NCBI RefSeq assembly: GCF_024362695.1 | Contig: NC_065419.1 | Span: 14,074,678 to 14,138,677 of the forward strand | Reading direction: 5' to 3' | Origin: Pectinophora gossypiella | Taxonomy: Eukaryota; Arthropoda; Insecta; Lepidoptera; Gelechiidae | DNA: 64,000 nucleotides | Shown here: piece after piece, positions 10,733 to 22,100 of the stretch | How the letters are laid out: every line of letters starts with the position of its first letter | How positions within the stretch are numbered: position 1 is the stretch's first letter | Made by a program: the position numbers and the translations under genes | The notes under the pieces: generated by a model | The model's database searches: none | Told to the model about the DNA's origin: nothing | What the model saw: only the letters and a program-made list of their open reading frames with translations

Positions 10733-10800
10733 AATTTTTTTTCTGACGTTACTTATTGTAGATTTGCCGCAAATAGCGTTAATTACTTTGCCGAACCGTT
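10733..10800 (-). mobile_element. Family D fragment
   Basis: T-run followed by GACGTTACTTATTGTAG and TTTGCCGCAAAT; only the 3' end of the element. Confidence 0.5.
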
Positions 10801-11147
10801 TCACTAACATAGTTGCCTCGATAATTATATTCATTTCCTACAAATTAAATTCATTCCGTATGCAAACTAATTAAATTACCAACAAAAATCGATAAAAATC
10901 AATATAATTTACTTAATTAATATTCACCCGCCATTCACAGCCTTAAACGTCTGCTATTGATCTTGCCGCAGTCAACAGAATGCATCCACAATTATACGCT
11001 TACATATGACGATTTAGTATGCGCCGGCGCAACCTCGCCAAAATAGCCGTCAAGTTATTCTTCACTATGACGTGCGTCAGAACAATTGGGTAAAGCGGCG
11101 GACATATTGTTTTCCTACGTATCTTTATACAGCCTTTGATCATCATC

Positions 11148-11815
11148 TTCGTCTTCTATCGTGTGGGTGGTGGATTAACAACCCCATCAACCCTGGTGTC
11201 AGGATTACTATTGAGCGGCCAAAGGCCCTTCACATGGCTCATGTAGCGACTACTAACTTACATCAGTAATAACCGGGACCAAAGGCTTAACATGCTTTCC
11301 GAAGGACGGATCATTTTTCAGAAATCAGAATCATTTATACAACGTAATTATCATGGATAAACTTGTTGAAGGTCAATGTAACATTTTTGAATTTACGTCA
11401 TTTCGCAAGGTGTTATGGCTGAGGAGAAGAAATGACAAGAAACTGCAACAGCAACACATCTTTTAAAAACCAATGAGGATATACATTACAATTTATTTAA
11501 TAACTAGAGGAACACATTCAATACCAGACATTTTTACCATTTAGGTAGTCATTAATCTTATAATAAGCTTTTTTACATGAAGTAAGCATCAAATGAGCTT
11601 TAAATTTATTTTCTGACAATATAAAATATTATCTGGTATTTTATTGTAAAAACGTATACATAACCCCAAAAAAAAATTTTTCTTTCGGACAATCATGTGA
11701 TCAGCCTGTAATGTCCTATAACCAGACATAGTGATTTTCGTGATGTGTCCCCACTGGGATTTGAATCCTGATCGTGAGCCCAACGCTCAAACCACTGGAC
11801 CACGGAGACCGTTAG
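11148..11815 (-). mobile_element. SINE family B split by a LINE end
   Basis: The tail half (11148-11319) and head half (11685-11815) join at the normal core (GGATCAT / CTTTCGGACAATCA). The intervening 365 bp is a truncated LINE in the same orientation. Confidence 0.65.
11320..11684 (-). pseudogene. CR1-group LINE 3' end inserted in a SINE
   Basis: The minus frame contains CIRFYNKIPDNI and ends KKAYYKINDYLNGKNVWY then stop. This is parallel to the ORF2 end of the full-length LINE at 50335-55412 (CIRFYNKIP, KKGYYKVSDYL). The 3' end is a short ATTCTGATTTCTG-type repeat. A near-identical copy is at 33042-33408. Confidence 0.7.
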
Positions 11816-12122
11816 GCTTTGATCATAAAATAACGCAATTAGTCTTCAACCGCGCTCTCCGAGGCTCACATGCCCCCCAGTGTTGCCAGGGAGCATGCCC
11901 TAACCCATCACGTCCGCGGTTCCGTCGCGCGGTATTTGCATGTGGTATCAATCGCAGCTACAGTTTAATTACGATTCCTCAAGCGATGGTCTTGTTTATG
12001 GTGTATGAGAGGGGCGACAGCGTGTTTAGAGTACATAAGCTTTAAAAATATTTATATCTTGTCTAATTTATCTCCATCATATAACTTCTTGGTTGCGTAC
12101 CCAGAAAATAAAAATATGTTTA

Positions 12123-12242
12123 GCAACTGGTTGCGTTAATGTATTATGTATTCGCAACTGGTTGCGTATTAAGACAAAACATTCTTCATTCGCAACTAGT
12201 TGCCAACAAAGGAGTAAAATTCTTCCTTTGCAACTGGTTGCG
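12123..12242. promoter_or_regulatory. Cluster of four near-palindromic AACTGGTT motifs
   Basis: CGCAACTGGTTGCG-like 13-14-mers occur at 12123-12135, 12153-12166, 12191-12204 (AACTAGTT) and 12230-12242. Half-sites GGTTGCG lie at 12091-12097 and 12249-12255. Spacing is about 26-39 bp. The core matches the Grainyhead consensus (AACYGGTT) and also contains CAACTG. The site lies 3.8 kb upstream of the frizzled start. Function is inferred from motif shape only. Confidence 0.4.
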
Positions 12243-12315
12243 AAACGTGGTTGCGATGGCGGCCGAAGGGGTTTATTTTTATTCTCGAAGAGAAAATTTA
12301 AATCGATAAAGAAAT

Positions 12316-12394
12316 TCTGACTCGAACGGGAATTGAACCCGCAGCTCTTGTCAAGCCGGGACGAGCGTGTTAACCATTACACCACCGGGTCCTC
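12316..12394 (-). mobile_element. tRNA-like sequence, probably a SINE head or tRNA pseudogene
   Basis: Read on minus, it folds as a tRNA-like cloverleaf. There is a D-arm GTGTAATGGTTAACAC, a 6-bp anticodon stem with one mismatch around loop CCGGCTT, and a T-arm GGGTTCAATTCCC. The acceptor stem has one mismatch and the base before the putative GGC anticodon is C instead of U, so a functional tRNA is unlikely. Confidence 0.4.
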
Positions 12395-12476
12395 CTCCTG
12401 TCCATGAGAAATTCTTTCGATCTATGTATCGTCATTAAGCAGACGCTGGCGACATCTATCTAGAATACTAATACTT

Positions 12477-12757
12477 TGGCCTCCATGGTCCAGAGGTTGA
12501 GCCTTGCGCTCACGATCCGGAGGTTCGAATCCCGGTGGGGACGTATCACAAAAATCACTTTGTGATCCCTAGTTTGGTTAGGACATTACAGGCTGATCAC
12601 CTAATTGTCCGAAAGTAAGACGATCCGTGCTTCGGAACGCACTTTAAGCCGTTGGTCCCGGTTACTACTTACTGATGTAAGTACGTAGTCGTTACATGAG
12701 CCATGTCAGGGGCCGTTGGCGGCTCAATAGTAACCCTGACACGATAGAAGAGGACTA
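12477..12757 (+). mobile_element. SINE family B
   Basis: Nearly complete: head TGGTCCAGAGG, B box GGTTCGAATCCC, core and tail to GACACGATAGAAGAGG. Imperfect flanking ACTAATAC/ACTAATAT suggests a target duplication. Confidence 0.75.
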
Positions 12758-12917
12758 ATATTTTTTTTCGATTTAAATTATCTCTTTGTGAGTTTCCCTA
12801 AGCACAGGAAAGTGCTATAAAAACAAAAGTCATTTATTTTTATTTTATTTAAAGGCACGTTAACAATACAAGCACATGATATCAGTATGTACCGATGGTG
12901 TAATTTGAATAAATAAA

Positions 12918-13055
12918 TAAATCTCCCTAGCATTATCCCGTTTTTACAGGGTCTGCTTACCTAACCTGAAGATTTGACAGGTCTGGTTTTTTACAGAAGC
13001 TACTAGACAGTCGCCACCAACCAACCTGCCCAATACAGGCTAGATCACATAATTT
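12918..13055 (-). repeat. Family L repeat
   Basis: Longer copy of the 3578 repeat: CATTATCCCGTTTTTACAGG, ACCTGAAGATTTGACAGGTC and GCCCAATACAGGCT. Confidence 0.5.
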
Positions 13056-13480
13056 CACTCATCAAGTTCTTTGACTCTACTGAGATAGCACAGCGTAAGT
13101 TCATGTGTATATTCAGCAACCAGTAATTATACAAGGCAAGCCTAAATAAAAAAAAACATTACTTATCACTATTATTTCTTTACACCACCCCATAGCGAAG
13201 TCCACGCAAGCGTCCTTAATTAGGCATTCCTCCGGCGTCGGCGGCGTACGCGCAGTCGGCGTCTTTGTGCGCCGTCTCGCTCCCACAATGCAGCTATTCA
13301 TAACCACAGCCAGTGGGACCTGATCCCCGATCGCCTTTCAATGTCAAACGATAGGTCTAATATTGAGGGGTCTGGGTAAACCGGACGAGATGACTTGAAA
13401 GATATTGAAGATGGGTAAGCGTGAGTCGTGTTTGCGGAAAGGGTTTCGTATAGACGATGTTGTTCTCAGTGATATACTGT
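13056..13480. other. Unassigned spacer
   Basis: No supported gene. A GC-richer patch lies at 13190-13300 (GGCGTCGGCGGCG). Confidence 0.25.
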
Positions 13481-13483
13481 ACT

Positions 13484-13675
13484 CAGGAATGTTCCCATTT
13501 TGGGAATTTTCCCGGCAGTAAAAAGGCGCAAAGCTTATGCAAAAACAGCTTTATTACCAAACCTTTAGGCAGATAAAACCAGAGTACAAGAAAGAACAAT
13601 TTTAAAAAGAAAATCAGCCTTACTTTTAAACAGTTACAACGGGAACTTTCCCACTTTGGGAACATTCTCAGGAAC
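13484..13675. mobile_element. MITE family M
   Basis: Terminal inverted repeats: the left end CAGGAATGTTCCCATTTTGG mirrors the right end CCACTTTGGGAACATTCTC. Related copies are at 19377-19672 and split around the LINE at 50229-55465. Confidence 0.7.
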
Positions 13676-13711
13676 GGCACATAACTGGTTGTGCTAGCAG
13701 AAGCCAAGTAC

Positions 13712-13772
13712 CAGGTGAGAGCCCTCAGCGCTCCCCATTTGTCCGGCCAAGTAGTTAATGCCGTAAGTCACG
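13712..13772 (+). mobile_element. Family D 3' fragment
   Basis: AGCCCTCAGCGCTCCCCATT to GTAAGTCACGT followed by an A-run; 3' end only. Confidence 0.55.
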
Positions 13773-13952
13773 TAAAAAAAACAGAATCCAAGTTAAAGCA
13801 TCGCACTAATGTAGGTGACCATCTGTTACCAATAATTGGTATACCTACATAACAAATACTCCATTGTACTCACAGGAAATACAAACCAAAAAGCAATGTA
13901 CAGAAGGTAATACACTAACTCCTCATCATATATGTTTAGTAGTATACACACA

Positions 13953-14246
13953 CATACATAAACAAACAGCCTATATACGTCCCACTGCTGGGCACAGGCA
14001 GTCAACCCGAGGAGCATACCACCACGCGGCTCCAATGCGGGTTGGTGGAGGTGTTTTTACGGCTAATAGCCGGGACTAACGGTTTAACGTGCCCTCCAAA
14101 GCACGGAATCATCTTACTTTTTCGGACAATCAGGTGATTCAAGCCTGAAAAGTCCTTACCAAACAAAGGACAGACTCACAAAGTGATTTCGACAATGTCT
14201 CCATCGGGAATCGAACCCGGACCTCCAGATCGTGAGTCTTAAGCTC
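13953..14246 (-). mobile_element. SINE family A, head-truncated
   Basis: Tail GTCCCACTGCTGGGCAC and core are present; the head breaks off after CTCCAGATCGTGAG, losing the A box. Confidence 0.7.
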
Positions 14247-14504
14247 TCTTCTATAAATAATTTCGTGTTTCGACGTTTAGTAAAAAGTGTCTGATTTAGT
14301 TGGAAACACATTCGATTTGTTGTTGTGGAAAACACGTGACTATTCTGTTCCTAGATGATTTTTTTAAGTAGACTTTTTCCTAAGGAACCCTACAAGAGAA
14401 TACAGTGATATTCGACTCTACATCCTCATACTTTAAAAACCATAATTCTTTGCGCAAATGCCCTAATAGCAGAGGCTCAATTAGACTAATGTCCGAAGGG
14501 TTGT

Positions 14505-15081
14505 AGGGTAGTTTCCAACCAATCAAATCAGTTACTTTTTACTAAACGTCAAAACACGAAATTACTATGGAATTTGTATGAAAAAGCAACCTGTGACGTC
14601 ATAGAAAAACGTGACAAAATGTCGCACTTATTATTATATTTTTCTTTATTACAATTCATAAATATACTTACCCTGATATACTTAAATGTCTAAGGTTGAT
14701 TGTACCCAATATTGAACATTCGGCTAGGCGTCCTACAATGTTCGCAGTAGGTATTGGTCGTACCAACCTCGGGAAGCACTCACCTATTGCCCGGGCCACT
14801 CGCGCGATTAACGAAATAGCTCAAGAAAACCCGGACACAGATTTATATACATGTTCGTTGGCGGAATTCACTAAAATCAGTCTAAAGTTTTTTAGTAAAT
14901 AGTTTGCATACATTGTCGATTTGGTTTATCTGTAATGACTATGTATATGTGAAATAACATAAATAAATAAATAATAAGTTAAATTGAAAAAAGAAAACGT
15001 TTTTTGTCACCGTTATATCTGTTTTTATTTAGTACTTAATCAGTTTTTCATAATTTATCTTTGACCCAGGAAACTACCCAA
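14505..15081. mobile_element. MITE family J split by a LINE end
   Basis: The terminal inverted repeat GGGTAGTTTCC (left) mirrors GGAAACTACCC (right). The intact copy at 61721-61983 shows that 14665-14971 is an insertion. Confidence 0.65.
14665..14971 (+). pseudogene. 5'-truncated LINE end inside MITE J
   Basis: The plus frame ends with TRAINEIAQENPDTDLYTC and LKFFSK then stop. It is followed by a short 3' UTR and an (AAAT)n tail. The ATAAATA motif at the left edge (14658-14664) recurs in the tail and may be the target duplication. The peptide looks like a LINE ORF C-terminus but no catalytic motif remains. Confidence 0.55.
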
Positions 15082-15082
15082 T

Positions 15083-15599
15083 TGTATAATCTACATCTTT
15101 CTACTTGGGATGTCCGACTGAAGGCCCGCGAAGTCGGTAAAGGAGGGTTATGTTTGTACTTGTCTTGGTGAATTTTAATTTGAAATAGAGTGTACTTACT
15201 CTTTTTGATTCGGCTGACATTCGGGATTTAGCTCTTTATAGTACAACGTTAATCATAACATGTCGACCTTTCAGCGTAGACAGACAAGCAGAGCGTTATC
15301 TAGTTATTTCGGCATCTTTATTATGATATCCTGTTTTTTTTTCTTCATCAACAAGTCTATATGGAGTATCTAGCAGGTATACTCCATAATCTACCACAGG
15401 AGGTAGGTAATCAACGTTACTCGTCGACTTGTAGTTCCCTGTTTTCCACTCACACGCACCTTAATCCTTTTCTATCCTAAACTATTACTTTAACAAAAAA
15501 CTCATGTAATAACGTTCCAAACCTCTCAATTACCCGACACCTTTATTGCGGCAATTTCGTGAAATAAAATCCGTCCCTATGGGCCAGATACACTTAATT
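15083..15599. other. Unassigned upstream spacer
   Basis: Non-repetitive sequence between MITE J and the frizzled proximal region. No gene supported. Confidence 0.3.
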
Positions 15600-15999
15600 T
15601 TATATGTGGCCCATTGTCTCTCGCCTCTTGCTCTACCTCGCGGGCGCGAGAGAGAGACGGTGAAAATTACCACTGATTGCAGTGAGCCGTACACGAATTA
15701 GGCCCTTTTCGTTTTTTTTCTCTTCTTTAATGCCCTGTTCATGCGTTCAGGCCTTTTATCGGAACATATGCAGGCACAGAACGCACCGGCCGCGACCGGT
15801 TTCGTGCCTTTGCCTTTGAAACGCCGCGCCGCATTCGAAATTTGAATCAGTCCGCTCCGAACCGCCAACGAGTGAGGACGCGCTTATATTTTCTTTAGCA
15901 ACAAATATGTTTCCGATAAAGTGATTTTTGTTAGTGTTTCTGTGACTGAGTTTAATTAATATGACATGGTTTGAGTGCTGTTGACAAGTTTTGTAAACA
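15600..15999 (+). promoter_or_regulatory. Putative proximal promoter and 5' UTR of the frizzled gene
   Basis: GC content rises here (CTCGCGGGCGCGAGAGAGAG at 15637-15656, which could be a GAGA-type element; GGCCGCGACCGG at 15787). No TATA box is obvious and no transcription start can be fixed from sequence. The start codon at 16000 has a strong context (AAACAATGG). Confidence 0.4.
15961..15984 (+). promoter_or_regulatory. Short upstream ORF before the frizzled start
   Basis: ATG at 15961 opens a seven-residue ORF (MTWFECC) that stops at 15982-15984, 15 bp before the main ATG. If the transcript starts upstream of it, it could reduce translation of the receptor. The 5' end of the mRNA is unknown. 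Confidence 0.45.
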
Positions 16000-16176
16000 A
16001 TGGCGCGGATTTTCGTATTGCTTGTTGGATTGTGTTTGGTGTCTGCGGAGCAGGAGGAGGTGGAAGGTGGCAAGTGTGAGAGGATCAAGCTGCCTCTGTG
16101 CCAGGACCTGGGCTACAACTGGACGGCCATGCCCAACCTGATGGGCCATCGCGACCAGAAGGAAGCCGAGGAAGTG
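16000..16176 (+). CDS. Frizzled exon 1: signal peptide and first part of the cysteine-rich domain
   Basis: Starts at ATG 16000 (AAACAATGG context) and ends ...AEEV at 16176. The donor GTGGTAAGG (intron starts gtaagg at 16177) leaves phase 0. Residues 26-55 (CERIKLPLCQ, GYNWTAMPNLMGH) align with the N-terminal third of Frizzled domains. Reading past the donor meets a stop at 16198-16200, so the splice is required. Confidence 0.9.
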
Positions 16177-19100
16177 GTAAGGAGAAATTCTCTTATCTAA
16201 CCAGATGATATCTTTATTTTTCGAACACTGTTGATGTTGTGATAAAACGATCGTATTTTTGTTCTGTGTACTTTGTTAAAGATAAGCGTAATTGTTGTAA
16301 GGAGCTTCATTAACGCTAAAAAGTTTGAAAGAACCAAAAAAGTTTCACACCCATGTTGAAATAAGTTAGGGTTGGGAAATCAATATAATTTTGAAAAGGG
16401 CTGTGGGGTCCTTTATAGGGTAGCAGATTTATATCAAATTTTATGGTTTGTAAAAGCATTGTTGGCTTTGTAATAGATACGGAGGGTGAAATGTTGACTT
16501 ATGCTACTGTGTGGAAGATAACGGTTGTGACAATGTGGGACTTTCCAGGTTACTTTCCTCAAAAACAATGTAGATGGCGCCGTACAGATTTTCTTTCGTT
16601 TAACCTTCTAATTTCATGGATAACAGACATACCTATGCATCTTTTATCTTTGTTGTTTTTGGTAAGGCTTTTCTGCGGGAAACGGGAACGGGACAGTTGC
16701 TTTCTTCATTGAGTAATCTAAATAATTAATACGAAGTGGTGTTTTGTGGTTAATGATCGCATTAAGTTAGTCGGAAGACATTCGCGAGTGTTATTATATT
16801 GGAGTATTCAATAAACAAAGTGTATCTGCCTATTTTCGCTTCGTGTCAGGAAGCCGCTTCATAACTCAAAAGTTTATGCGGACTTTTGACTTAATTCGTT
16901 TGGGGTTCGGAGTAGGAGTCTACTCCGAGGGTGGGGGCTTAGGTTTCATCATCATCACCTTTCATCATTTCATTAATCATCAAGAAAAAAAATACGTCTG
17001 ACATGGCTGTATGGGCATAGTTCCCTTTGCCTTACCCTTCGGGGAAAACCAAAACAAAAAAAAAATGTTTTTGGTAAACGTAGCCTGGAAAATCCCTCAT
17101 TGTGGGAATTAGGGATATGAAATGGTTAGGTTCGACCTCATACTAAATGAGATTTAAGGCCTTATTAGGCTGGTCAATCCATCGTACCCGATGCATCGGG
17201 CTTGGATTTAAATTATTTGGCGACATCATTGCCCATTACTTATTACTATTCCCGATCCCAACACATCGGCTCCGAGGGACCAGATAATAGGTAGGTAGGT
17301 ACCTATGGCAGATTTAGGTACCTATATAGATAACCTACCTACCTATGACAGATTTTGCCAACGTTTTAGGGCCATGAAAAGCCTCTATCGACTTAGTTAA
17401 AAAACTCTACCTATTCAATAGAGTCGTAGGTAGGTAGGTATTTAATATATTACCTATAAATCACACTGCTAGTTAAAAGTCTCCCCTCAATCAACCGGAG
17501 GGGGTATGGAGCATACTCTACTACGCTGCTCCACTGCGGGTTGGTGGATCTGTTTCACTTGGGGTTTTTTTTTTGTTATTACGTATAGGTAGGTATTTTT
17601 ACAACATTTGGATTTTAATTTTATATTAGTTAGGTAGGTACGTAGATATATTTATTCGTCATAGGTAGCAGGTGAGAAGGTATGCACCTCTGCGCACCCC
17701 TTCGAGGATACAGGCGTGATGTTACGTATGTTTATTAATTCACTGTTTACTGTAGTTTTTTTGTATATTTTTTGATACAAACTCTACACGCAACACCTCC
17801 ATATATGAAAGTTTGAATGCCTCTGTAATGCAAGTGTCAACGTTTGACAGTTCATTACTGCGCTGAATAGATGCGTGTGCGCACAGCACAGTGTGCGACT
17901 TACACGAGTTTTGTTGGACTGTTTAAAATGAAACATAGCAACTCTCGCGTGTAATTCCAGCTGTGAATAGAGCCACAAGAAGATAACTTGCAAAGATGTC
18001 TGGTTCCCGAGAATATTCTCCTTTCTCAAATTTTCTGCTGCTTTCCTTTTTCAAATGTTTCTTTCTTCTACTCTCATTTGTCTAAAGATTAGGTAATAAG
18101 GCTCTTTTCACCGTATCTTTTACGTCTTTTTACAACCTTACTTTACAGCTTTACCCGATTACTCTAACCATAGAGGCGGCCAATCAGTTCGCGACAACAA
18201 ACACTTCAGAACCCCGATACCGACCCCGCCGGTGTGGTCGACGATTTCCCTCATTCAGCGCTTGTCGCTATCGACCCGCTAGGGTCGATTAATTCTTTAA
18301 AATATTTTTCTGTCGGACGACGCCCTCAGCCGAGTTTCGCGCTGAACTGGGCACCCTCAGGCCTGTTGCCATGTTTTAAATTTTGTTCCAGATGAGAGCC
18401 CTCAGTACTCCATTTGTCCGGCCAAGTAGTTAATGGCATTTGCGGCAAATCTACTAATAACTCATAATGATACCAGGGTCGGTATTCCATCTCACAACCC
18501 ACACGATAGATGAAGAAGAAAGGCAAGAACTCTTTAACTAATATTATATTCTACTTTGTTGAAAATACTTACGACAATACAAATTCAAACTTGTGGTAGT
18601 CGTGTTGATTCCAAATGAACTTTCGCCGTTGTTAATTAAAACCCGATTGGAGACGCGGCGCGGGCGCAGCGCGGTCGAGGCTCAACGACCCATTGTCATT
18701 GCTTTCCAGATTTTTTTGTCCATTTTTATTTTACGCAAGATTAGAATTAGCTCGTGTCATTTACTTCTTCTTCTTTGCGAGTCGATGGCGATCGAAACGT
18801 ATCGTGCATATTGAATGAATGTATAAATTGCGTTAAGTACGTACTAGGGCCTTCATTCAAACATCACTACCCTGGGAGCCCTGAGCGCTCCCCATTTGTC
18901 CGGCCAAGTGGTTAATGCCATCTGCGGCAAATCTACAATAAGTCACGTCAAAAAAAAGATAACAAATATAATACTAAAAATAAAATATAATTCTAATAAT
19001 AAAATGACAAATATGATATATAGCATGATCCAATACCAGTAATTTATATCTATATTTCGTGCTTTTATTTATTTTGATCATCACGCAATCCACTCAAATT

Positions 19101-22100
19101 TTGCAACACCCTACCAGGGTCATGTACTTACCTTATTAATCATTATAACATCCTGTATAATTATGTATATGAAGCAATAAATAAACTATGAACTGGATCG
19201 TTGGTCCTAAGCGCAAAGAGCTACAGTTGATATATCTTCAGCAATGTCCTCAAAGTTGAACACACTTGATAACTCGAGCGTGGGTGTCTGACAGAGCGTA
19301 CGTGATCCGACAGACGCCGCTATCGCGATCAAAGACACCGCTGCGCCTGCGCCGATAACGCTGTTTATACCCAGCGGTGTGCCGTACCTGGGAATGTTCC
19401 AACTTTGAGAATATTTCCGGCTTTAAAAAGGCGCAAATGTAAAAAGAGCTTTATCTTATCACAGTACAAGAAAGAATAATTTAACCCTTTCACGGGCGGA
19501 GACCATGGGTCATTGATGGTTCATTATAGATAGTATGACACCTTAGAATCGGAACGTCATTAGACGTTCTGTCCTTGAAAGTGTTAAAAAAAGCAGTCAC
19601 TGTCCTTATTATTAAAGACTTCTTAAAACAGGAATATTTCAGCTTTGGGAAAATTCCCAGGAACGCCACATCACTGTGTATACAGCGCTTGTGTGGCCAG
19701 TCTATCTATTATCTAGTCTTCTAGACTAGACTTTGCAAAGCGTGTCTGGAATTTAGACAAAAGTGACCTATTTGCTGGAGTAGTTTTACGAACTGCATGC
19801 TAATATGGTTTAAGTAGTCATGACAGATAGTCATGAAAGTTTTTATACTCTGCAGGAGATTTTTGTGATTAAATAGTTTTGTCTGGATTACTTTTATACT
19901 TATTTATTCACTCATTTAAGACCCACGCTCTCTTGTCGTCGGCGTAAAGTTCTCGCACGAGGTTTCTCTAGTCTTTATTTCAATGAAATCTTTAAAAAAA
20001 GCTATTGAGTTCTTTACAAAATACGTAAGGATTTTAATACCCCATTCTCATAAATTTAAAAGTGCTCCTTTACATAGGTATTAAGGGGTTGGAAGAGATG
20101 TCTTTTAGAGATAAGTCCGCCTTTTGTATCTATTTTCTTTTTGTCATTAGTTGTGTACAATAAAGAGTTCAATAGGTAAGTAATTTGAACTTGATAACAA
20201 AAAAAGTAAGTAGATAACTTGGATTTGAATGCTCAAAGCCCATTTGAAGTAATTCCGCTGTTATCTGCCCTAATGGTCCACATGAAACGGTACTGGGCCA
20301 ATAAACGCATTGGACGTAACTTTATTGCAATTATAATTCGGCTCATGCGCTGCACTTAAAAATGTGACTCGTAAAATTTTAATTTTATTGGCATTTACTT
20401 TTATTTAGATCTCGTGGTAAATTTGGATGCCGTTCCCACTTGCGTCAGACAGAGTACTGAGAGGCGGAAGGCAAGAGGGAAACCACTGTCCTATTTTTCC
20501 CTAAAAAGTAGCATAGAGAGTGCTACACCGACAAGAGCGTGGCTCTTAAATTAGTGATGATGGCGAATAAAATATATTTTTAGGTTATTAGACTGGCGCG
20601 ATGGCGGAGGATTTGTTAATTTTGCAAGTTTATAAATATACTACAAGAATAAATATAATAAATAGTAACTAGAGTCTGTATTTTGTGTCCATTGTACTCA
20701 ATAAAGTATTTTATCTATCTATCTAGAGTCTCGACTTGACTTTGTCTAGAACAATATTTACCCTGTAATAAAGTAGGTGTATAATTTTATGACCTCCACC
20801 AACCCGTAGTGGAGCAGCGTGGTGGAGTATGCTCCATACCCCCTCCGGTTGATTGAGGGGAGGCTTGTGCCCAGCAGTGGGACGTATATGGGCTGTTTAT
20901 GATTATATGATGATATCTACGCTTTTCTTGGAAACTACACAAAAAATAGTTATATTTCTAATCAAATCACTTCACATCCACAGTTATCAGTAATTAATCA
21001 ATCTAATGGATTCCTATTCCACTAGTATTTCATTAAACATGTAAAAAGCATTAATGAATTCGCAGTTCGGCATTCAATTGCCTCCAGGCCACGATCTGAT
21101 AGCGGTATCTTCGATGCGTAAGCGCCTCCATTTATTTTTATTTATATCTCTTATCGCTATCGGCTTTAAGTATCGATGTGTATCCACAGCGGCTTCGTTT
21201 ATAGCCGATATGCCTGATATATCTTCCAGTGTTATGGTTTAGCTAAGCCGCTGGTTCACCTGGATGTTTAGTTAGCAACATGTTTACTGTGGCAGTCTAA
21301 CAGAGGCGGAATAAGGTAGTTTCCAAATAGTCAAATCAGTTACTTTTTACTAAACGTCAAAACACAAAATATACATTGTTTTAAGTTTACGCGGTTATTA
21401 TCATAATTAAAACACATACTAACGGGTTCTTACCGCGTTTAAATGGGGATATGAGACTCCCGATATTTCGACACTGTTGCAAGTGCCATGATCACGGGAT
21501 GATTGATGATGAACGGGGATGAACGGGGTCATCGGGGTTAGTATGTGTTTTAAAACACAAAATGACTTGCAAAAGCAACCTTGGACGTCATAGAAAAACT
21601 CACTCACTGTCTATCTATCTATTTCACTATATCGACTCACTAGGGTCAATATTTGAAAGAATTCTTTCAAATATTCTTCCTCTCAGACGTCGCCCTGAGC
21701 CGAAGTTCGCACCCAACTGGGCACCCTCAGGTCTGTTATCTTAAATTTTGTACCAGGAAAGAGCCCTCAGCGCTCCCCATTTGTCCGGCCAAGTAGTTAA
21801 TGCCATCTGCGGCAAATCTACGATAAGTCAAGTCAAAGAAAAGGCAGACAGATATAGGGAGCGCTCTTTGACTGTGTTTCGTTTGCACGCGAAGGCAGCA
21901 CACAGTAAGAACGAGCTTTAGGGATAATTCAGATAACCTTGTTTGCAGTAACATATAGATCTGGCTCATATTACCGCAAAGGTTGTCAAGTGTCAAACGT
22001 ACAAACAGACACGCCTATAATCATTTGTAAATATTTAAGTTTGTGTTTATGAGTCATGTATCGTTTAACTTAGGATTACATAGATATGGACAGGTATTTT

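Noticed and set aside
12316..12394. Functional tRNA gene
   Set aside because: Mismatches in acceptor and anticodon stems and a non-U at position 33; more likely a SINE head or pseudogene.
15756..16149. Minus-strand open frames over frizzled exon 1
   Set aside because: Antisense shadows of the exon; the plus strand has the signal peptide, CRD motifs and splice donor.
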